Assembly: GCF_027596085.1 (NCBI RefSeq)
Contig: NC_072470.1
Coordinates: 1,583,848 to 1,647,847, forward strand
From: Anoplopoma fimbria
Taxonomy: Eukaryota > Chordata > Actinopteri > Perciformes > Anoplopomatidae
DNA length: 64,000 nt
Direction of reading: 5' to 3'
Positions 1 to 19,599 of the stretch are shown here, piece after piece (position 1 is the first letter of the stretch; the number at the start of each line of letters is the position of its first letter). A program made the translations under genes and the position numbers. Under the pieces are notes generated by a model. The model was not told where the DNA came from. It made no database searches and saw nothing but the letters and a program-made list of their open reading frames with translations.

Positions 1-1428
1 CTCTTTAAACCTGATTTGCAGGTCGTAACATCAAAACCTGAAAATAAGTTGCTTATAAGGGAGTAACAACAAATATATCCTCACTAATAAAGGTATCACT
101 GTGAGAAGATTTGTTCCTCAAAGATTTAAATCTTCCTAGAGACACAAACCAAACAACAGTTGGCCCAATCCTCCACAAGGTGGCGCTAAATCCATCAATA
201 CAATGATCTGAAGACGTGGTACGCAACTGTTTAAATACATTTCTGTGTTGCAAGAAGAACCTCACGACTCTTCTGTTTCTTCCTTCATGTACAGGATCAT
301 TTTTCAAACCAAACAGCACTTAAGAACGTTGTGATGTCGATCAACTTTGAGCAGCTTTCTGTGGCGTGTCAGACAAACTATAGGATTAGAAACGATCACA
401 GATTAGTGAGTTGTGGATCCATGACAAAGGAGATTAACCAGTGACTAACAAACACTGCAGAATGTCCTGCATCGGAGCAGAGCAACACAACACACCTGAT
501 TAACCTGGTTAAGGTGTGGAGCAGCTTGTTTCACTTCCAATTATTTAGTGATTGATGGTAGAAAAAGTGACCACAAGTTAAATAAATACAAACAATAATA
601 CAATTAATCAGAAACTATGATAAAAATGTAAAAGTCAGGAGGGAACAAAATGCTATAGCTGTTCTAACTACTGATTTCTTTCAAAATAGACTGATCTGTA
701 GATTATTTTCTGTAATAAATTGATATTCAGCCTTTTAAACATCGAAAAATAGTGGAAAATTAAATAGATATTTAGTTTACAAAAGAAATACAACAGAGAA
801 AAGCAGCAAATAGTCACTTTGGAGAAGGTTTTCACTCCTTTGTGTCTCATCTAGGAGTCTATATCTGCACTCTGAAATAACAGTGTTGGCTGCAGCTCAA
901 CTGCCTCAACAATACCCGCTTTTGTTTCCCCCTCACACACGCAGCGAGAGGCCCATGTGTCAGGCTGTCAGGCTGGCTCGGCCTCATCTGAAACCCCCTC
1001 ATACCAGAAATCTATGGCTGGTGGAGAATGATGCATGATGGGATATATCAGGGCTGTTAATTATATCTACGTTTTCTCCTCAGCTTTATTACCTGTCATA
1101 CGCTCATAGGATGCAAGACACCAAAATGTGTTAAATTAATCTTTTTTCAGGGACCTGTGGCTTTGACCTCTGACCTTGTCATGACTGGGAGCTTTTAAAT
1201 TCAAAATTGTTAATTTTACAGACACAAAAACAACTAGGAACCAAACCGGACATCAAATCCCAAGAAGTGTCAGGAAGATCAAACATCCGGTCAGATTTAT
1301 GATCTTGTTTATTTGTTCTTTGATCAGATAGTTCCTGATTTAAATCTTTTTATATGCTGCTTGTGTTCACGAAACATTTAACTTGTTTGCCTTAAAGTTT
1401 TTTGCAAAGATGTCTACTGTTGTGGTAC
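1..1428. other. No gene recognised; AT-rich non-coding sequence
   Basis: No exon with a recognisable protein, RNA gene or clear repeat array was seen. If the Shroom-like gene on the minus strand continues, this is its second or third intron. Confidence 0.5.
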
Positions 1429-2340
1429 CTTCGGACCACCAGGGTCAGGGTCTTGTGTGAGCTCTTCACCAGACAGATGGCCTCCTGACGGGAGCCGCTG
1501 AGGGGAACGCCGCTCACGCTCACCATTTCATCACCACGCTGCCCTCCTCCACCTGAGAACACACACACATCATTAAGTGCATTCAATCGTAATAGATCTG
1601 AAGGCTTCTGCCTCTACATCTTATTTGTTTTTGATAGTTATTTGGGTTTTACATACTATGCATTGTAATGTAATAGTTACAGCAAGTCTTCTGCTGTTTT
1701 TAAAGGCTCCAACAACAATTTACATTTAGTTTTTCAGCCATCTTTTGCGTTGGATGTCTGCCTACAGGTATCGTTTCGTCCTCATGTGGAGGCCGGCAAC
1801 CCGAGTGCTCTGATTAAAAATTAAACAGTGTTCCTCCTGTAACCTGAGGGAGTTGGCGCTGCACGGCTCACCAGCAATACAAGCAGGTGGAAAATGTTCC
1901 CAGTATGTTGCATTAAATTCTGAATTTACATTATAATCTGATATAATCCTCATGAGGTTAAGATTAAACCTGTGTTTTCTTTATTAAGACTCTTTATATC
2001 CTGCTGCTATAGAGAGTTGCATTTTGTCTATTTTGCTAATTTTTCCAAAACAAATGTCAAATATTCTCTGGTGTCAGCGTCTATAATGTGAAGGTTTAAT
2101 GCATGTCTTTATCATATATTATAGAAAACTGAACATCTTCAGGTTTTGGGCAGCTCTGACTAATTAATATAATTAGTAGTACTTTTATGAAACCATTTCC
2201 TACCTTAGTGATGACCAGAGGCTCTCTGTGCCGCCCCTCAGTGTGAAGCCCCAGAGCAGCATCTCCACCAGCTCTTCATCCTCCTCTTCATCCCTCCTGC
2301 AGAATTCCTCAGGTCATCTCTGCAGGCCACGGCGTCCATG
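1429..2340 (-). pseudogene. Shroom-family PDZ exons, apparently disrupted (5' part of gene)
   Basis: Two minus-strand segments encode pieces of a Shroom-type PDZ domain, a module of actin-binding apical-constriction proteins. Segment A (about 2214-2340) has a possible ATG at 2340 and encodes ELVEMLL-WGFTLRGG, then in another frame REPLVITK, ending at a good donor (AAG|GTAGG). Segment B (1429-1552) starts after CAG, encodes VEEGS and then, in another frame, [19 protein letters not shown] followed by [17 protein letters not shown], and ends at a GT donor. The intron phase between A and B is consistent. Compared with the family, the ATG frame, the GGAP stretch after the first strand, the GG/REPL junction and about ten residues after VEEGS are lost or shifted. 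That is several indels in about 250 coding bases. Downstream exons would lie beyond position 1. Family assignment is fairly sure. Shroom2 or Shroom4 type cannot be decided, and neither can pseudogene versus assembly error. Confidence 0.6.
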
Positions 2341-3221
2341 ATGCCTCTGGTTCAGTGGGCTCCATCAACAGCAGTTCACTCTGAAAGATTCAGCATTTAT
2401 GACGGCAAAACATCACCAATTATATTACAATTAATATGCGAGTCCTCACAGAAACAGGTTTGACTGCTGTAAAATGTCATGTCAAGTTACACAGAGACCA
2501 ATTTTTACTTATAATATTTTCAAAGTTAGAGTTAAGTCATAGTTGAGCAATTGCCAACCAAAAAATAAAAATCATACTAATTTATGTCAAAATAAGACGA
2601 TAAAAAGTGAAAATATAATGTGTCCAAAAAAAAAGTAATTGTATAGTATGACTAATATAGTATTATCTAAAATAATGATCATAGTATAGTTTGTTGAAAA
2701 ACAGTAATAGTATAATATGTTGATAAAAAGTTGCAAAAACTCATAGTTTTGCATGTCGAAAAGGTTTTAAAAGTCATAGTGTGCACCACGGATGCGTTGG
2801 GTTTTATGCACAAAGTCATGTGTGCACACATTTCACACATTTCACACAGTGTGCAGTCCTGTGTTGGAGGCAGTGCTGCACATACCTTGGTGTTGGCCGG
2901 CATTCAGGTGTTCTGTCCTCCAACAGCTCCAACAACTGAAGAAATGTTCAGCTTCCAATATAAATGTATTATTTACAAACACAGGGTTTCATAAAACATA
3001 CAGAGCACAGCCAGCTTCTGTGTCAGAAGCTTCTTTGCTAAATCACAGTGAAAATAAATCACACTGTTCATCCTCCTTCAGGATCTGCCTTCCATTTCAG
3101 CAGCACCTGCCTCAGGTGACCTCACTGATTAGATTGACCTCTGGCCTAATTGAGAGCAGAACTACGCCCCCAAGTGGTGGGAGGTTTACAAGACAAAACA
3201 ATGACAGAAGGGAAATAAATA

Positions 3222-3309
3222 AAGTCATAGTATAGTATGTAAAAAAATAAATAAAGTCATAGTATAGTATGTAAAAAATAAAAAAAAAAAAAAAAAAAAA
3301 TAGTATAGT

Positions 3310-3368
<59 letters not shown>

Positions 3369-3850
3369 ATAGTATAGTATGTAAAAAAAAAAAAAAAAAA
3401 AAAAAAAGTATGTAAAAAAAAAAAAAGTCATAGTATAGTATGTAAAAAAAAAAAAAATAGTATAGTATGTGTAAAAAAAAAAAAAAAAAAAAAATAGTAT
3501 AGTATGTAAAAAAAAAAAAAAAAGTCATAGTATTGTATGTCAAAAAAAAAATAAAGTCATAGTATAGTATGTCGAAAAAAATAAATAAAGTCATAGTATA
3601 GTATGTAAAAAAAAAAAAAAGTCATAGTATAGTATGTAAAAAAAAAAAAAGTCATAGTATAGTATGTTAAAAAAAAAAAAAAAAAAATCATAGTATAGTA
3701 TGTAAAAAAATAAAATAAAGTCATAGTATAGTATGTCAAAAAAAAAGTCATAGTATTGTATGTCAAATAAATAAATAAAGTCATAGTATTGTATGTCGAA
3801 AAAAATAAATAAAGTCATAGTCTCGTATGTCGAAAAAAAAAAAAAATAAA
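3222..3850. repeat. A-rich minisatellite with a GTCATAGTATAGTATGT core
   Basis: About twenty copies of AAAGTCATAGTATAGTATGT are separated by poly(A) runs of very different length (about 5 to 50 A). Degenerate copies flank it at about 2640-2775 and 4130-4230. An inverted copy of the same core lies at about 24383-24402, so it is a dispersed element and not only a local slip. The Phe/Tyr-rich reading frames on the minus strand are an artefact of this composition. Confidence 0.9.
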
Positions 3851-4039
3851 GTCATAAAAAAAGATGTAATACTAAGCGCTCTGCCATCAGTGTCTGATTT
3901 ATTAAACTGTCAACACTGAAGATTGCATTGTTGCATTGAATTCAGTTCATGAACTTACAATTATATTTTATTGAATATTTATTAAATAACTATTTTTAAA
4001 GGATTTTTGAATGGATGCTAATTTTAAATATATTTTAAA

Positions 4040-4093
4040 AAATCTCACGTACCCCCTGGAGTGCCTTCACGTACCCCCATTTGAGAACCACTG
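4040..4093. mobile_element. Terminal fragment of a hAT-like DNA transposon
   Basis: The sequence ending TTGAGAACCACTG is the reverse complement of CAGTGGTTCTCAA, a terminal inverted repeat type common in vertebrate hAT elements. It is preceded by two CGTACCCCC-type blocks. Only one end was found, so this is a remnant. Confidence 0.45.
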
Positions 4094-4371
4094 GTATAGT
4101 GTATCGAAAAATAGTCAAAAAAAAGTAATAATAAATAAATGTATGTCAAAAAAGTTGAAAAAAAAATGTTCATAGTGTAGTATGTGGAATTTTTTTTAAA
4201 AATATGCCATCGTAAAGTATGTCATAAAAAGTAAAAAACAAATCAACGTATCAAATATCAAATATACGTAACTTAATCTAAGACATATGTTACATAACAC
4301 ATTAAACCAATTATTTTTCTGACGTGTTGTGTGTTTTTCTTATGTTGGAAAAATGGGACCACAATATGAAT

Positions 4372-4425
4372 TTTGTTGTTTAACCTTGTTGTACGATGAC
4401 AAATAAAATAACCTTGAACTTGAAT
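4372..4425 (+). mobile_element. Retroelement 3' tail remnant
   Basis: The string GACAAATAAAATAACCTTGA after a TTGTTGTACGATG block resembles the 3' end of fish LINE/SINE copies. A second tail type, GGACTAATAAAGGATTATCT, occurs at 4831-4850 and again at 41674-41693, where a (TCTTA)n run follows it. The remnants lie downstream of the stat1 stop codon and may be part of its 3'UTR on the other strand. Confidence 0.5.
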
Positions 4426-5150
4426 GTATTGGTTTATTTAAAGCATTTTTCTGCAATAAAAAAAGAGCAACACAAAATGAGAACTTGCATCCACCAGGCT
4501 GGTTTAATACTGAAATATGAGTCTCAGCTATACACAGTCTAAATTTCCCAATTATGCAGATGAACATCCCATCATAAAGTGGTTAAATTGCGTTTGCTTC
4601 CATCAATTGTGAAACCCAAAGCCAATGATACAGCTTCTTAAATAAAATAGCTACAGGAAATCTTAACACGTACATTTTATGTCAAGATGATTTTTCACGT
4701 ACTGTAAAATGAAGATTTAAACTCACAGCTTCACACAGAAAATTATATTTGCATGCAGAATCACATTCTAAAATGCAACTGTTTTACAGTTGGGATTATT
4801 TAGGAGTTTAAAGTTCACATTCACACTGCGGGACTAATAAAGGATTATCTTATTTAATAAAAGGGAATATATATGTACACAAATAAAGTGACAGATCATG
4901 TCTCAGGCCCCATTCAGACTGGTTGTATTTCTCTTTGAGCGGACGGATGATTTTAAAAGGAAGTAACTGCATTACTTGGATGATAAAAACTTAAAGATCT
5001 ATTGAGGCCATATCTGATATGCTAATCTCGTCCAAATGGGGCTACTGCTCTGACCTGTATTCAAGGTCTTTCCCACACCACTAAGATCTTATGACATGAA
5101 AGAAAGAAGAAAGAACGGTTCGAAGACGTGGCCCAAGTGAAGAAACTCTT

Positions 5151-12656
<7,506 letters not shown>

Positions 12657-13018
12657 TCAGGTAGAAACTAAAGACTTAACAATGCTGCACTTATAGGTTT
12701 CACTTTTTCAAACCATAAAAAAAGTGAAATGATCAGCAGAACTTGTTTTGCTGTATTTGGCTGTATTAGTGTTCCCATAGTAATAACTATGGTTGTATCC
12801 AATGCCCAGAGCTGGAAGGGAAAGCAATGTGTTGCACAAGCAGAGTCAGAGAGTCAGCTACAGAGAGAGAGAGACTCGGAAATCAGAAATGCTGACTTGA
12901 TAATTATTATGGAATCTGCATTTCAGTTTCAAAATGCTTTCACTGCCAACAGGAAAATCAAACATCTCTGACTTTAGAGTGCATTTTTGATAGAAAATCA
13001 ATAAAATGTTATTATCCT

Positions 13019-13955
13019 GAAAAGTTATCAAAAGCTTGTTGATATCTGATTGCATTTACAAGATATGCAGCTGTGAACATAACAGTTGTGTGGCTTTGTA
13101 CAACAACACAATTAAATTGAAATTGTTTGGCCTATCGTCACGAAACTTGCAGAATATGTCGGCATCACATCCTGTAACAGACCCTGAAATTTTCATTCCA
13201 TACTACCACTAGGGGGCGATACAGTCACTCTTTCAATTCGCTGCATTTAAGGCATTTTTCGTCATTTTCAGGCGTTGTACTTTGACGAACTCCTCCTACA
13301 GGACCCTACAAATCTTCAAATAAGCTTCCCAAGCGCTACGTTTGACCTAGATGCATGACATTTGCTAGGCACATGTATCTCATGTGGACTTAAAAAAAAG
13401 CCTCTTGGGACCATGCTCCAAACCCAACTGGAAGTCAGCCATTTAGATTTTTGGGTGCATTTTCATCACTTTTTCGGTTATTTACAGGTGCTACACGTTA
13501 ACGAACTCCTCCTAGGGATTTCATCAGATCCACTTCAAATTTGGTCAATACAATCTAAAGACCTTAATGATTAAAAGTTATCAAAAGCTTGTTGATATCT
13601 CATTGCATTTACAAGATATGCAGCTGTGAATATAACAGTTGCGTGGCTTTGTACAACACAATTTTTGTGTGCATTTTCATCATTTCTTCGGTTATTTACA
13701 GGTGCTACACGTTAACGAACTCCTCCTAGGGATTTCATCAGATCCACTTCAAATTTGGTCAATACAATCTAAAGACCTTAATGATTAAAAGTTATCAAAA
13801 GCTTGTTGATATCTCATTGCATTTACAAGATATGCAGCTGTGAATATAACAGTTGCGTGGCTTTGTACAACAACACAATTAAATTGAAATTGTTTGGCCT
13901 ATTGTCACGAAACTTGCAGAATATGTCGCCATCACATCCTGTAACAAACCCAGTG
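13019..13955. repeat. Tandemly duplicated block in stat1 intron 1
   Basis: A segment starting GTGCATTTTCATCA at 13455 is repeated at 13669 with only a few differences, giving a period of about 214 bp. A more diverged third copy of its 3' half, including AAGCTTGTTGATATC and the CACGAAACTTGCAGAATATG block, is at 13019-13170. The motif ACTAGGGGGCG at 13207-13217 resembles dispersed fish repeats, so this is probably a duplicated transposon remnant. Confidence 0.8.
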
Positions 13956-14297
13956 AGTGCATAAGAAGTCCAGTTAGGTTTCGTATTCCCCACTGCTGTC
14001 AGTCCTACCTGAGGCGTCAGTCCTCAAACATCCCACAGCCTTTGAACGCATCTAGCCATGCTTGTTTTCGAAAAACCAGATCATATTAAATAAAACCACA
14101 ACAACTGGGACTAGTTGGTGGTTTACTGATTACAAACACAAGCAGTGGGCTTCTGAATGAATGTGTTTAGAGATAAATAACCAATGCATGGTATAAAGCA
14201 TGCACAGTGTCCTTTAATGCTTTAAACAATATGAGGCCACAAATCAGATCTGAGCAAAGATCTGTGACTTCATGAGGAATAAATAGTTTAAACTTAC

Positions 14298-14420
14298 CTT
14301 TAATTGGCAGGAAACTTGGACAATATGAGCCTAGAAATGTAACTTTTTATTCCAACAAGGATTCTCCAGCTGAGCAGTGGATGTGTCAGGACAGACTGAG
14401 GCTGTTTCTGCTGCTGCAGA
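14298..14420 (-). other. stat1: Probable non-coding first exon of stat1
   Basis: On the minus strand a strong donor (AAG|GTAAGTTT) lies at 14298/14297, upstream of the first coding exon, whose acceptor (TTCACCAG|AAG-ATG) is at 12602. This fits a 5'UTR exon followed by a 1.7-kb first intron, the usual STAT1 arrangement. The upper boundary is an estimate; no transcription start can be read directly. Confidence 0.45.
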
Positions 14421-14438
14421 GTACGGAAACAGCATCAG

Positions 14439-14784
14439 CCAATCAGAGCTCAAGCCTGGTGAGATGTGCCCGCCCCTTTGCTGATGACAGCCAATCAGAA
14501 CGATGGAAAACAGCTGTTCTGTCAGTGAGCAGGCTTCCCCATAATAACAATGATATAAACTATGTTTTTCATGTAGATTAAAAGGTATGAGCACAACATC
14601 AAGATTAGATATATGATCATGTTTGTTTTGATATAATCTAAGGGTGTTTAAGTATTTATAATATATTATGTTTGTGTTTAATGGCTGAATAACACACAAT
14701 CTGGGGGAGGAGAGCAAATTCTCGGAAGAGCTCCCAGTGACCACGTGTTTTCAGAGAAAGAGAAAGTAACTCTGAAACTGAAAC
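14439..14784 (-). promoter_or_regulatory. stat1 promoter with CCAAT, GC box, GAS and ISRE-like sites
   Basis: Upstream of the presumed first exon lie CCAATCA at 14439-14445 and 14491-14497, a GC box (CCCGCCCC) at 14469-14476, a GAS-type site TTCTCGGAA (TTCNNNGAA) at 14719-14727, an E-box CACGTG at 14742-14747, and two adjacent GAAANNGAAA elements: GAAAGAGAAA at 14756-14765 and GAAACTGAAAC at 14774-14784. GAS binds STAT1 dimers and ISRE binds ISGF3/IRFs, so the set predicts interferon induction and positive autoregulation of stat1, as known for mammalian STAT1. The sites are seen; the function is inferred. Confidence 0.65.
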
Positions 14785-14799
14785 CTAACTTCTGATAAA

Positions 14800-17480
14800 A
14801 GTAATTTCGCAATGCACCACTTCCAAATAAGATGATAAAGTGTTTCCCAAAATATAGGATTGTAAAATATGACTTTATTTATCATAATCAAGAAATATTA
14901 GACAATAAAAAACAGAACCAAACACAGGTGTGTGCATCAAAACAACACTAATGGACAAATCTGAGGCGTTTGCGAGATGATTTACAGGCTAAAAAGAATT
15001 AACACTGAGTTCTGTTTACAAAGTTTATATTTTTATGCCTCAACAAATCTGTGTTTTTGTGAAAAATATAATTGTGTAACCAATCTGGTTCTGAACTTCT
15101 ATGAAAACAAGACATTCATATAGAAAATATGAATATTTGTTCAGTAGCACTAGATAATTATGTAAATGTTAATCAAAAATACCTGAAAAAATTCTGAACA
15201 ATTTACAAATGCAGGAAAGTCTGTTAGTTTGTTCACCAAACTGTGATACAATACGTGATAATACTGTTGTTCATGCATGTATATGATTAGTCATTCTTCA
15301 ACTGACTAGTCATATGCAGCTGTGGGGGTAAACACAGTATTTGTCCAAATTTAGACATTTGTAGTCCCTTAATGATGATTCATATACATATACAGAATGC
15401 ACAAACCACCAGGAGAACATGCGTGTTGGATGCATGTAGCACACAGGTGACATGAAGGTCAGGTTCTTATGAGCTCAATTTGGAAACAATACACATTGTC
15501 GCCTCCTGGTGGCAGAAATAAATAACATCTTTAACATGTATTTGACGGACATCACTTCACAGATTACAGCTAATGTAGAAGATTTAACAAAACACTGATT
15601 CCAGTGAGACAAAACATAACTTAAGGACAGTCTCTGTGTTAAACGCTGCATACATCTGACAGCCGGTGACCATCTTCCAATGCATTCAGTCCATTTTAGC
15701 ATTTTTTTGAGAGATATTCAACTTGCAGAATCTTTAAACATCCTTGAAGCATGTTTGTGATCACAGTGATCAATGTGACACGTGCCATAAGGTCTTTATT
15801 AGTGATAATGAGACGTTTAAGTCACATGATAAATCAGGTAAATGCGTGAACTTCTCATTCACAGCTGGTGCTTTCAAAGACACAAAGATGCAGCAAAGAC
15901 AGCAAACATTTTATCTAAGAAACTGATATTTTCAAGTGATTGTCAATGTGTTAACACATCATCTCTTGTTTAATCAAAGATGCAATGCTCCTCAGCAAAC
16001 AACTGCTAAGTTTTTAAAGTGTCCTTGAATGCACCATCCCATCTCTTCTTCACATTCAGAACTTCGACATGGTTCTACATCTTTCTTTCTTACAGTATTT
16101 TGTGTGTTTGTGCAAACATACTTTCAGTACATTGTAAGTGTACATTCAATGCCCTTATTACGATTTAAAATCATTCAGTGGTATTATTCTTTTTTTTTCT
16201 CTAGTGGATTTGTTTGCCTTATCCAAAGAAAACTATATAACTATATAACAATACAAATAGGATAAACTGAGCAAGCAATAACTTCCCTGGACATTTTGTT
16301 CACTGCAGAATCACAAGCGTGAAACCGTGTGACTCCCGGACGTTCTGTTCCAACAGCAGTATAAACACTTTTGGGTCAGAAACCCCTGTGAAGCACAACA
16401 ACAGCCAGGACATCTGCACTTGGCTTCAAATGGAGATCCAACCTCCCTCTGAGACCACAGTTCCTGCCCTCACATTCTATTTGGCTGATGGATCCAACAC
16501 TTCACTGGCTGTTTTATACACTATGTTACCAGTCAGGGCTGGTTTTTAGATCTGAAACAACCTCTACAGAAAAGTTGGTTCTGATTTTCTTGAGGTTTTC
16601 GCTCCATGGAAGGACAGTTAAGATGAAAGTTAAAGTGTGGAGCCATGCAAACTGGTGTGTTACTGCTCCACCAAGGCAACATAAAAAGTTTTTGTTGACA
16701 TCACGTGGTTCAGTGATGTAGACGTGTACTCCAGGGTGTGTCAGTACACTGTGACATCACTATTAGGTGTTGTTACAGGTGCAACTTCTGACCCTGATTC
16801 GGTTTGAGCGGCTCCAGCAAAATACTTCTTCTCAGTCTGGTGTTCATTTATTCTTTAACCTGCAAATGTGTAGTGCACGCTAAAAAACATGAAGAAGAGA
16901 AATGTCAAGATGGCAGAGAAGAAGAAGACAGAAGAAGAAGGAAAATATCAAAAATAAAGTTTCATAATCCTCTGACACTGCAACCTTAAGGCCTAAAAGA
17001 TCGGATGCAATGACCTGTGTTTGATGAGAAGAAAACCTCCCAGGGGTATTGAAAAGATCTGCCTTGATTGACAGGTCTCTCAGCCAATCCCGTTCTCGTG
17101 TGGGGGTCATCGCCTCACTAAACATTCTTGAGAACAGATCACAGCGAGGAGTTTGCAAACAAGCTTTGGGACAGAGAAGGACAATCTGTCAGCTCAGTCA
17201 TTCGGGTCATATTTTTCAAAATAAAGGCGCATGAGAAAGACGCCCTGCAGGGTTTGCTCTGGTCACGGCTCGAATCAGGACACGCTTTCATAAGCAAGAG
17301 GATCTTCTCTCTGGGATCTCTGTTGTGCTTCAAGGACCTGTAGTTGGTTCTCTCTTGTTTCGGAAATGTTTGATCTCATTTTTGAAGTTGGAAGAAAGCA
17401 CAAAGTATAAAACTAAAAACAACTTGTCCTTGAGAATACGTAACGTTGTCTAAGTTTAGCTTTTTAATAAAATACAAATT
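14800..17480. other. Intergenic stat1-myostatin region; no gene recognised
   Basis: The sequence is AT-rich, with only short and unrelated open frames on both strands and no recognisable exon or tRNA. It includes the 3' flank of the myostatin gene and upstream sequence of stat1. Confidence 0.6.
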
Positions 17481-17523
17481 ATTTACACCACTTTTTTGAA
17501 AACAAAGCTTCTTCTTGGTTTCC

Positions 17524-19451
17524 TCAGGAGCAGCCGCAGTGGTCGACCACCATGGACGGGATCTTCCCGTAGATGATCTGCTCCTTGCGGTTGAAGTAGA
17601 GCATGTTGATGGGCGACATCTTGGTCGGCGTGCAGCAGGGCCCCGCCGTGCCCCGCGGGTTGGCCTTGTTCACCAGGTGTGCATGCGGGTACTGCTGCAG
17701 GTGCATGAACTCGCACTCCCCCGAGCAGTAGTTGGCCCGGTAGCGCTTGGGTGCGATGATCCAATCCCAGCCAAACTCCTCGAAGTCCACAGTGAGCGGG
17801 TAGCGGCAGCAGCGGGTCTCTGCAGACTCCTCGTCACAGTTGAGGCCTGAGTCACGGCGGGACCTCTTGGGGCTGTCGAGGATCTTCACTTCGATGAACG
17901 GTTGCTGGAAAGAGATTGAAAATGTTCCGGCAAAGCAACAGACAAACCTCCAGATTCAAAGCGCTTTTAAAGTTGGCAGTTAGATTTTTGTCGAGTAGTT
18001 GTGCACTCACCAGTCCTTCCTCTCCCGGCTCGGCTGAGGTGACGGCCAGATCTTCTCCGTTGGAGTCGTAGGCGTTGATCTCGATCCCGTAGTTGGTCTC
18101 CGGTTGACGCAGCCACGCCTGCAGCAGAGACTTGATGTCGATGCTCTGCCAGGAGCCGGCGCCGGCGTCGGTGTCGATCTTCAGGGAGCGGACTCTGACC
18201 CGGGTGTTGTTCCCCTCCTTCCCGGGTTTGAGGCGGGAGATCTGCAGGAAGACGGTGGTGACCATGTCGGCCGGTCGCAGGTGAACCCACAGCTGAGCAC
18301 GCAGGATGTTTTTGGGCTGGATCTTCGGACTGAGGCTGAAGAGACAACAGGAGGACAACTCGTCCTGGGCGATCGGATTCGCTGGAAGAAATCATCAACA
18401 TTTTTAATGATCTTGTTTCACGTAAACAGAGTGAACATTTTGTTATTGTGTTATCAACTGGACCAACAGTCCAGAGAGGGATATTTAAAAACTACTCAAC
18501 TGATTAGCATAACATTTGCTGTAAATGTTTTCGATCCCCAGAGGATGAACCCTATTTATTTTGACGACCCCTGACCTTTTCTGTTGTGCCACCATCAAAC
18601 CACAAAATCCAAACGTGCACAAAGAAATCATCTACTAAATAACAACATATGTTTTGCGTTTAACAGAATGATGCTTTTTCTGCCTGCTTCACATCACCAA
18701 CATTGTCACAAAATGTAAAATATGCTGTAAAGAAACTACATTTGTGCAGATATCTTCAATTAAACGGGATTACAAACTACTTACATTACCACAGTGCACC
18801 AAAGGTTTCTGGTTAATAAATATCCATTATTCATGTCGCACTACTGGCTTGAAAGTTTTCTTTTATTACTTTACCCAAGTGAAATGTTCTTTTTTTATAA
18901 CCTACAGACTTTTGTTAACTTTATGGATTTTAAGTACCAACATATCTCTGAAGGTCTACATGGTCGTTTAAGCCTAAACCATCTCCAATTTTCTGCGCAT
19001 CTCATTGGAGACAAACTTTACGCACAAACTTTACGCACGCATCCATCCTTTTACGCACGACAACCACAAGAGGTGCAAAGCCACCAAGAAGAAAGAAAAA
19101 GCTTTTTGCATTGGTTTAGTCACCCTTGGTGGCCATAGTGATGATGGTCTCCGTCGTGGCTCGGTCCTCCTCCTCCACCCGAGGGTCGTACTGGTCCAGG
19201 AGCTGCGTCAGAGGAGGCGCTTTGGGGAGCAGCTGGCGGATCATGTCCCTGCTGATGTTGGGAGCCTGCTCCAGCCTCAGGATGCTGAGGATCTGGGACT
19301 TGATGCTGTGGAGCCTCATCTGCTTGCTGTGCTCCCTGAAGTCACAGGCCGAGCACTGCTCCCCGGTCTCCACCAGCAGCTTGGAGGTCTGGTTCATCTC
19401 CATGGAACAGCTGGCAGAGAAGAAGACGACCAGGCCGAGGAAGAGGAGCAT
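17524..19451 (-). CDS. mstn: Myostatin (GDF8), probably the teleost mstn2/mstna paralogue
   Basis: Secreted TGF-beta family ligand that restrains muscle growth in vertebrates by signalling through activin type II receptors. Three exons as in all myostatins: 19124-19451, 18011-18381, 17524-17904, totalling exactly 1080 nt (359 aa plus stop). A short signal peptide ([16 protein letters not shown]) precedes the propeptide, which carries [20 protein letters not shown] and [20 protein letters not shown]. The furin site RSRR is at residues 247-250 and the 109-residue mature domain starts DSGLNCDEE, with the full cystine-knot pattern and the CGCS end. The longer Ser/Met-rich N-terminus ([13 protein letters not shown]) and [13 protein letters not shown] spacer differ from the mstn1 propeptide I know from perciforms and suggest mstn2, often strongest in brain. 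It sits downstream of smAKAP as in mammals. Paralogue assignment is about 70 percent sure. Confidence 0.95.
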
Positions 19452-19514
19452 CCTGGAGAAGAAGAGGTGAGAGCAGTGACGCTGTCTGATATGAGTCTGT
19501 CCTCGGACCTCAGG

Positions 19515-19575
19515 ACTCTGTGATTGGCTGATTGCTAGGAGGATCTTTTTTTTTTTTTTTTTTTTTTTTTTTTAT
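19515..19575 (-). promoter_or_regulatory. Myostatin upstream region: CCAAT box and poly(T) tract
   Basis: On the minus strand a CCAATC box (GATTGG at 19522-19527) lies about 70 bp upstream of the start codon, and a run of about 26 T (A on the transcribed-sense strand) follows at 19549-19574. No convincing TATA box was found between them, so the start of transcription is not placed. Confidence 0.4.
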
Positions 19576-19599
19576 CAGAAGGGAGATTTAAAGTGGAAG

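Noticed and set aside
3225..3818. Minus-strand Phe/Tyr-rich open frames
   Set aside because: Translations of the poly(A)/GTCATAGTATAGTATGT repeat; no start context, splice site or domain.
18104..18574. Plus-strand 156-residue frame
   Set aside because: Antisense shadow of myostatin exon 2.
19005..19523. Plus-strand 172-residue frame
   Set aside because: Antisense shadow of myostatin exon 1.
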